In this document: positions 4,736 to 8,830 of the stretch, one piece after another
Layout: every line of letters begins with the position of its first letter
How positions within the stretch are numbered: position 1 is the first letter of the stretch
Assembly (NCBI GenBank): GCA_023414975.1
Contig: JAEZMI010000145.1
Coordinates: 1-8,830 of the forward strand
Reading direction: 5' to 3'
Origin: Pseudomonadota bacterium
Lineage (GTDB): Bacteria; Pseudomonadota; Alphaproteobacteria; Rhizobiales; Xanthobacteraceae
DNA length: 8,830 nucleotides
Made by a program: the position numbers and the translations under genes
The notes under the pieces: generated by a model
Told to the model about the DNA's origin: nothing
Seen by the model: only the letters and a program-made list of their open reading frames with translations
Databases searched by the model: none

Positions 4736-6085
4736 ATGTCCGTAACGTCAGCCGCCGCCGTGGGCGGAACGGTCGCCAACCCCCGTTCGCGGGTGATACT
4801 CGCAAGCCTCATCGGCACGACGATCGAGTTCTACGACTTCTACGTCTACGCGACCGCTGCGGTTCTGGTATTTCCACATCTGTTCTTTCCGGCGGGCAAC
4901 GACACGACCGCCCTGTTGGCGTCCTTCGGCATCTTCGGTGCCGCGATGGTTGCGCGGCCGGCCGGTGCGATCTTTTTCGGGCACCTCGGCGACAAGCGGG
5001 GGCGCAAGGCGACACTGGTCGGCGCCCTGCTCACAATGGGAATCGCGACCTTCCTTATTGGAACCCTGCCGACTTACCACCAGGTCGGATGGCTGGCTCC
5101 GGCACTGCTGACCCTGATGCGGCTGGCGCAGGGGTTCGCCCTCGGCGGCGAATGGAGCGGCGCGGCATTGGTGGCGACGGAGAACGCTCCCGCGGGGAAG
5201 CGCGCCATTTACGGGACGTTCCCGCAACTCGGCGCACCGCTCGGCTTCATCCTGGCAAACGGGCTGTTTCTCGTCATAGCCGCTATTCTGCCGTCCGACG
5301 ACCCTTCCCGCCCCTCCGAAGCGTTTTTGGAGTGGGGTTGGCGCATCCCGTTTCTGTTTTCCATCGTCATGGTGATCGTCGGTCTGTGGGTCCGGCTCAA
5401 TCTGGTGGAAAGCACGGCGTTCAAGAAGACGGTGGAGGCCGGAAAGGTGCGCAGCGTGCCGCTGGTCGCGGTTTTCCGCGCGCACCGGCGCGAGCTGATC
5501 CTCGGCACGTTCTACATGCTCGGAACCTACGTGCTGTTCTACCTGATGACGACGTTCTCGCTGAGCTACGGCCGGGCCGGCACGAGCGCGCCGCTGCCGG
5601 GTCTCGGGTATGATTACACCACCTTTGTGCTGATGATGATCATTGGCGTGGTGTTCTTCGGTGTCTTCACCATGGTCTCCGGCCCCTGGGCCGACCGCTT
5701 CGGTCGCCGGCGGACCCTGATCATCGTCACGCTGGCGATCCTCGCCTTCGGCCTCGTCTGGGTGCCGATGCTGGCGGGAGGAACATTGGGCGTCATGGCC
5801 TGGCTCATCCTGGGCTTCAGCCTGATGGGCATGACGTTCGGGCCGATGGGCGCGCTGCTGCCCGAACTGTTCCCGGCCAATGTGCGCTATACAGGCTCCG
5901 GCATCGCCTACAACGTCTCGTCCATCCTTGGCGCAGCGGTTGCTCCCTTCATTGCCGTCGCTCTGTGGAAGCTCGGCGGCGGAAGCCCGTTCTGGGTGGG
6001 AATTTACCTCTCGGCCATGGCCGGCCTGACGTTGACCGCGTTGCTGATGGGCAAGGAAACGCGCGACATCGATATCGAGGCGTGA
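4736..6085 (+). CDS. MFS transporter, MHS (metabolite:H+ symporter) family
   Basis: This 449-residue, 12-span inner-membrane carrier is of the ShiA/ProP/KgtP type and imports a small organic solute with protons. Diagnostic segments are GTTIEFYDFYVYATAA (27-42) in helix 1, the helix 2-3 loop GHLGDKRGRK (82-91), RLAQGFALGGEWSGA (129-143) in helix 4, WADRFGRRR (318-326) in the 8-9 loop, and PELFPANVRYTGSGIAYN (376-393). The Glu-Phe-Tyr-Asp-Phe helix 1 signature and the LGGEW motif are strong MHS marks. I chose ATG 4736 because the family motif begins about 25 residues later, as usual, and GGAG lies at 4721-4724. An in-frame TTG at 4706 would add ten non-family residues. The substrate cannot be assigned; shikimate, alpha-ketoglutarate, citrate, proline or betaine are family precedents. 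Its end lies 14 bp from the end of the convergent DHA2 gene. Confidence 0.9.
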   Translation: MSVTSAAAVGGTVANPRSRVILASLIGTTIEFYDFYVYATAAVLVFPHLFFPAGNDTTALLASFGIFGAAMVARPAGAIFFGHLGDKRGRKATLVGALLTMGIATFLIGTLPTYHQVGWLAPALLTLMRLAQGFALGGEWSGAALVATENAPAGKRAIYGTFPQLGAPLGFILANGLFLVIAAILPSDDPSRPSEAFLEWGWRIPFLFSIVMVIVGLWVRLNLVESTAFKKTVEAGKVRSVPLVAVFRAHRRELILGTFYMLGTYVLFYLMTTFSLSYGRAGTSAPLPGLGYDYTTFVLMMIIGVVFFGVFTMVSGPWADRFGRRRTLIIVTLAILAFGLVWVPMLAGGTLGVMAWLILGFSLMGMTFGPMGALLPELFPANVRYTGSGIAYNVSSILGAAVAPFIAVALWKLGGGSPFWVGIYLSAMAGLTLTALLMGKETRDIDIEA

Positions 6086-6091
6086 GGAACG

Positions 6092-6111
6092 GCCCGGCCT
6101 CAGAGCCGGGC
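6092..6111. terminator. hairpin at the convergent gene junction
   Basis: GCCCGGC (6092-6098) and GCCGGGC (6105-6111) form a perfect 7-bp stem with a 6-nt loop. The hairpin covers the 14-bp gap after the MHS gene and the last codons of the convergent DHA2 gene. There is no T-tract on either strand, so termination would be weak or Rho-assisted. Confidence 0.35.
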
Positions 6112-7611
6112 GAGCCTCAGACGCGCAATCAGCAAGGCAAGGAGCGTCGCGGCCACGCAGGCTAGGGCCGCCTTGTCCAGCCCTCCCATGAATGCCGTGT
6201 GAGCGGCGTCGAGCAGCGCCTCTGCGCGTTCCGGCGGCAGCGATCGGGCGGCCGTAACGGCGCCGTCCAGCGTCGCGCGGGCCGATGTGAGAAGGCCATC
6301 CGGCAGTCCCGGAAGCGCCGCGGCTTCCATGCTCAGACGGTAGCTTGCGGCCACCAGACTGCCGAGTACCGCAATGCCGAGCGCGCCGCCGAATTCGAAG
6401 CTGGTCTCGGAAATGGCGGAGGCGGCGCCCGCCCGCTCGGCGGGTGCGAGGCGCATGACGAGATCGACTGTGACCGTCCCCACCGGCGCAAGTCCGCTGC
6501 ACAAAAGCACAATCGCCGTCATCAGCACCCAAAGCGGCGAGTCGGGGCGCAGTTGCGTGAGCACGCCGAAACCAAAAGCGGCGATGAGCACGCCTGTGGA
6601 CAGCACGTCCACCGGTCGCCAGCGGCGGACGAGCACGGGGGTGGCCATGGAACCGAAGGCGAAGCACAGGCCGGACGGCGCGGTCCAGAGCCCGGCTTCC
6701 AGCGGCGTCATGCCGAGGACGAGCTGCAAATACTGCGAGATGAACACGAAAATGCCCATCGCGCCGAACATCGCGGTGACGTTGATGGCCAGCGCGGCGC
6801 CGAGGCCGGGATGCCGGAGCAGGGCGAGATCGATCATCGGGTCGCTGAGCCGCTGCTGACGGCGCAGAAACAGCGCGCCCACCCCCAGCCCGAGCGCAAT
6901 GGCGGCGACAGCCTCCCAGCCGAAGCCGGATTCCGCCATCCGCTTCATGCCGTAAATGATTGACAGCGAAGCAACAATCGACTGTACGGCGCTTAGCAGA
7001 TCCAGCCGTCCCGCGCTCTCGTCACGGAACTCCGGCAGCAGCAGAGGCCCGGCGATGAGCAGGGCGATCATCACCGGAACCGCCGCCAGGAACACCGCCC
7101 CCCACCAGAAATACGTCAATATGATACCTCCGACCAGCGGCCCCAGAGCGGCGCCGGATGAAAAGCAGGCGATCCAGACGCCGATGGCGAAGGTGCGTTC
7201 ACGCTCGTCGAGAAAGATGTTGCGCAGAAGCGACAATGTCGACGGGCCGAGAGTGGCGCCGGCGATGCCCAGCACGGTGCGGGCGGCGATGAGTTCCTCG
7301 GCGGTGCGGGCGAAAGCGGCGAGAATGGAAGCGGCGGCGAAGGCGGCGGCGCCGATGAGCAGCAGACGGCGTCGGCCGATCCGGTCGCCGAGCGTGCCCA
7401 TGAGCATCAACGTGCCGGCGACCATGAAGCCGTATATGTCAATGATCCAAAGGAGTTGCGCCGCCGATGGGGCAAGGTCCAGCGCGAGGTGCGGCACGGC
7501 AAGATTGAGCACCGTCAAGTCCATCGCGTAGACGAGGCACGGCAGCGCGATCACCCCGAGGGCGACCCAGTCACGCAGGCCAGCCCGTTGAGACGTCTCC
7601 GAAACCTGCAT
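6100..7611 (-). CDS. DHA2-family MFS exporter, SmvA/QacA-like (14 spans)
   Basis: This 503-residue inner-membrane drug/H+ antiporter probably exports cationic or amphipathic toxic compounds. DHA2 marks are the helix 1 motif DLTVLNLAVPHL (31-42), LLWIIDIYGF (53-62), motif A GDRIGRRR (75-82), and a motif C region running from GATLGP (118-123) through GAALGPLVGG (153-162). The tail SLPPERAEALLDAAHTAF (457-474) closely follows what I recall of Salmonella SmvA (methyl viologen and quaternary ammonium export). The length fits 14 helices (about 500 aa). The acidic Asp31 in helix 1 is kept, as in QacA/SmvA. ATG 7611 is chosen over GTG 7623 because GAGG lies six bases upstream. No TetR-type regulator, the usual neighbour of such pumps, is present; a GPH symporter gene lies upstream in the same direction. 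The family is firm; the drug profile is inferred. Confidence 0.9.
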   Translation of the reverse strand: MQVSETSQRAGLRDWVALGVIALPCLVYAMDLTVLNLAVPHLALDLAPSAAQLLWIIDIYGFMVAGTLMLMGTLGDRIGRRRLLLIGAAAFAAASILAAFARTAEELIAARTVLGIAGATLGPSTLSLLRNIFLDERERTFAIGVWIACFSSGAALGPLVGGIILTYFWWGAVFLAAVPVMIALLIAGPLLLPEFRDESAGRLDLLSAVQSIVASLSIIYGMKRMAESGFGWEAVAAIALGLGVGALFLRRQQRLSDPMIDLALLRHPGLGAALAINVTAMFGAMGIFVFISQYLQLVLGMTPLEAGLWTAPSGLCFAFGSMATPVLVRRWRPVDVLSTGVLIAAFGFGVLTQLRPDSPLWVLMTAIVLLCSGLAPVGTVTVDLVMRLAPAERAGAASAISETSFEFGGALGIAVLGSLVAASYRLSMEAAALPGLPDGLLTSARATLDGAVTAARSLPPERAEALLDAAHTAFMGGLDKAALACVAATLLALLIARLRLARL

Positions 7612-7617
7612 GCTGCA

Positions 7618-7621
7618 CCTC
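7618..7621 (-). promoter_or_regulatory. ribosome binding site fixing the DHA2 exporter start
   Basis: Read on minus, AGGTGAGG precedes the ATG at 7611-7609, with the GAGG core six bases away. The in-frame GTG at 7623-7621 overlaps this core and would lose it, so ATG is the better start. Confidence 0.6.
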
Positions 7622-7731
7622 ACCTGTGGGCGGCCGGCATAGCCGATCGCGCCAAAGGCAGCCAGAGGAGCTGACCCTCCGGCACCGCATCGGCTGCACG
7701 CTGACGCCCTGCGGCAACATCGGAGGTCTTA

Positions 7732-8830
7732 TTATACCTCTTTCATTGCTGGTACCCCCTCGCCCTCGATGCGGGCGCGCAGTTCCCGCTGGGCGGTCTC
7801 GTCGAGCGGGAAGCGCCACATAAGGGCGATGGCGGCGAGTTTCGGCAGGAGCGGCAGCCACGCATAGAAGGCGGCAAGCGCCGCCGTGCCCTGCCCTCCC
7901 GGTGTCCCCGGCGTAAAACCAGCGAGCTCCAGAAGCGGAAAAACCAAGCCAACACTAAGGGCTAGCGAGAGTTTCGTCGCGAGCGTCCAGGCGGCGAAGT
8001 AGAGGCCGGAGCGCTGCTCGCCGGAGGTGGCGGTGTCGAGGTCGATGACGTCGGCCTGGATGGCGGGGGGAATGACGAGGTCGAAGGCGAGGAGGAGACC
8101 GGTGGCGACGCAGATGGCGCCGAAGGCCAGGACGTCGCCCGGCCCCAGAAAACCGGCGGCCGCGAAGATCGCGCAGGCGATCACCATGGAGACACACCAT
8201 GCGCGGTGTTTTTGTACCTTCCGCACCGCCGCGAGGGCGAGCGGTACGCCGGCTATCGCACTGATAAAATAGGCGAAAAGCAGAGGGCCGCGCAAATCCG
8301 GCACCTCCAGCCGGTCGGCGACGAAATAGAGGAAAAGCGTCGCCGGAATGGCGTTGGCGAGGCCGTTCAGCACGAAAGCGAGGAGCAGGCGCAGGAACGG
8401 GCGGTTGGCGGCGAGGTGTTTCAGGCCCTCCCGCAGGTCCAGACGGGCGCGGGAATGGTCCACCGGCTCGGGCACGAAACGCAGTGCGATGAGTGCAAAA
8501 GTCGGTGCAGTGAGGAGGACAGTCAGGCCAATGAGTGCAAGTCCGTGCAGCCCCTCGGCGCGGTCGAAACCCAGCGTGAAGGGCAGGCTGATGGCGAGCA
8601 GCGTGCCGATGAGGGTCGCCCCCTCCCGCGCGGCGGTGATGGCGGCGCGCGCGCGATAGTCACCGGAGAGCTCCGCCCCCCAGGCCCCATAGGCGAGGGT
8701 CGCGGCGGTGTAGCCGAGTGAAACCCCCGTCGCCCAGACGGCGAGATAGGCGAGCCCCGCGCCGACCGGCGGCCAGAACAGCATGAAGGCGCTGATCGCC
8801 GCCACCGGCACGGCGGCGAGGAACAGGGTG
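7732..8830 (-). CDS. GPH/MelB-type MFS symporter, 5' end outside window
   Basis: 365 residues are visible of a 12-span carrier of the glycoside-pentoside-hexuronide:cation symporter (MFS_2) family; the start lies right of the window. The reading frame is open to the edge, and the first visible residues are TLFLAAVPVAAIS. Family marks are the helix 4-5 loop segment DYRARAAITAAREG (about 57-70 of the visible part) and the late segment QADVIDLD, followed after a loop by GLYFAAWTLATKLSLAL. That late segment is the equivalent of MelB's helix 10-11 region with its conserved Lys. Full-length members are about 430-470 residues, so roughly 70-100 N-terminal residues are missing, including the cation-site aspartates of helix 2. 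Two TAA stops stand in tandem (7734-7729 on minus). Many alphaproteobacterial members have no known substrate; a sugar or glycoside is only a family-based guess. It lies 120 bp upstream of the DHA2 gene, possibly in one transcript. Confidence 0.85.
   Translation of the reverse strand, partial: TLFLAAVPVAAISAFMLFWPPVGAGLAYLAVWATGVSLGYTAATLAYGAWGAELSGDYRARAAITAAREGATLIGTLLAISLPFTLGFDRAEGLHGLALIGLTVLLTAPTFALIALRFVPEPVDHSRARLDLREGLKHLAANRPFLRLLLAFVLNGLANAIPATLFLYFVADRLEVPDLRGPLLFAYFISAIAGVPLALAAVRKVQKHRAWCVSMVIACAIFAAAGFLGPGDVLAFGAICVATGLLLAFDLVIPPAIQADVIDLDTATSGEQRSGLYFAAWTLATKLSLALSVGLVFPLLELAGFTPGTPGGQGTAALAAFYAWLPLLPKLAAIALMWRFPLDETAQRELRARIEGEGVPAMKEV

Noticed and set aside
4748..6667. 639-codon open frame on minus spanning the MHS gene and the end of the DHA2 gene
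   Set aside because: It lies antisense to two clear membrane proteins, its product is Arg/His/Gly-rich low-quality sequence, and it crosses a convergent gene junction. It is a typical GC-rich shadow frame.
6199..6963. 254-codon plus frame opposite the DHA2 exporter
   Set aside because: It is a shadow of the exporter; the composition (Gly, Arg, His, Gln) is that of a reverse-strand frame and no motif is visible.
7688..7699. 12-base match CATCGGCTGCAC shared with 4635-4646
   Set aside because: The flanks do not match, and both copies are in unrelated contexts; most likely chance in GC-rich DNA.
7612..7731. 120-bp gap between the GPH and DHA2 genes as a possible regulatory or attachment site
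   Set aside because: Only a weak 5-bp dyad (GAGGT/ACCTC, 7723-7740) overlaps the GPH stop. I saw no promoter, terminator or repeat strong enough to call.

Overview
The window is GC-rich (roughly two-thirds G+C in coding stretches) with densely packed genes, little DNA of low complexity, and no RNA gene, insertion sequence or CRISPR array that I can see. Codon use, the gene families and protein resemblances suggest an alphaproteobacterium, probably Hyphomicrobiales (a Xanthobacteraceae-like relative is plausible). That placement is inferred from remembered family members, not from a search.

Left part (1-2534, all on +): the 3' end of an alpha/beta hydrolase, then a two-gene unit. The first gene is a ureohydrolase (agmatinase/guanidinobutyrase superfamily) with every expected metal ligand. 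The second is a nitrilase-superfamily amidase closely resembling DavA (5-aminopentanamidase). Stop and start share one base (TGATG), so the two are probably translationally coupled. An omega-amidase plus a guanidino-group hydrolase fits the last two steps of the arginine oxygenase route: 4-guanidinobutanamide to 4-guanidinobutanoate, then to 4-aminobutanoate plus urea. The substrates are inferred.

Middle (2535-4735): a strong bidirectional terminator separates this unit from a convergent oxalate/formate-antiporter-type MFS gene on the minus strand. Its upstream region is about 530 bp without a recognisable gene. It contains an AT-rich island (about 32% GC over 4081-4260 by my count) with several dyads and a tandem TTTATAATG repeat, so it is probably regulatory DNA. 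A 47-residue single-span membrane microprotein follows on +, then a conspicuous 11-bp hairpin.

Right part (4736-8830): three more transporters, each from a different MFS branch. These are an MHS-family metabolite/H+ symporter on +, then a convergent DHA2 (SmvA/QacA-like, 14-span) exporter on minus, and a GPH/MelB-type symporter on minus that runs off the right edge. The GPH gene lies upstream of the DHA2 gene in the same direction, about 120 bp apart. No transcriptional regulator lies in the window, so control of these four transporters must be encoded elsewhere. I see no obviously new multi-gene system. The best candidates for a second look are the coupled ureohydrolase/amidase pair and the AT-rich dyad-rich island.
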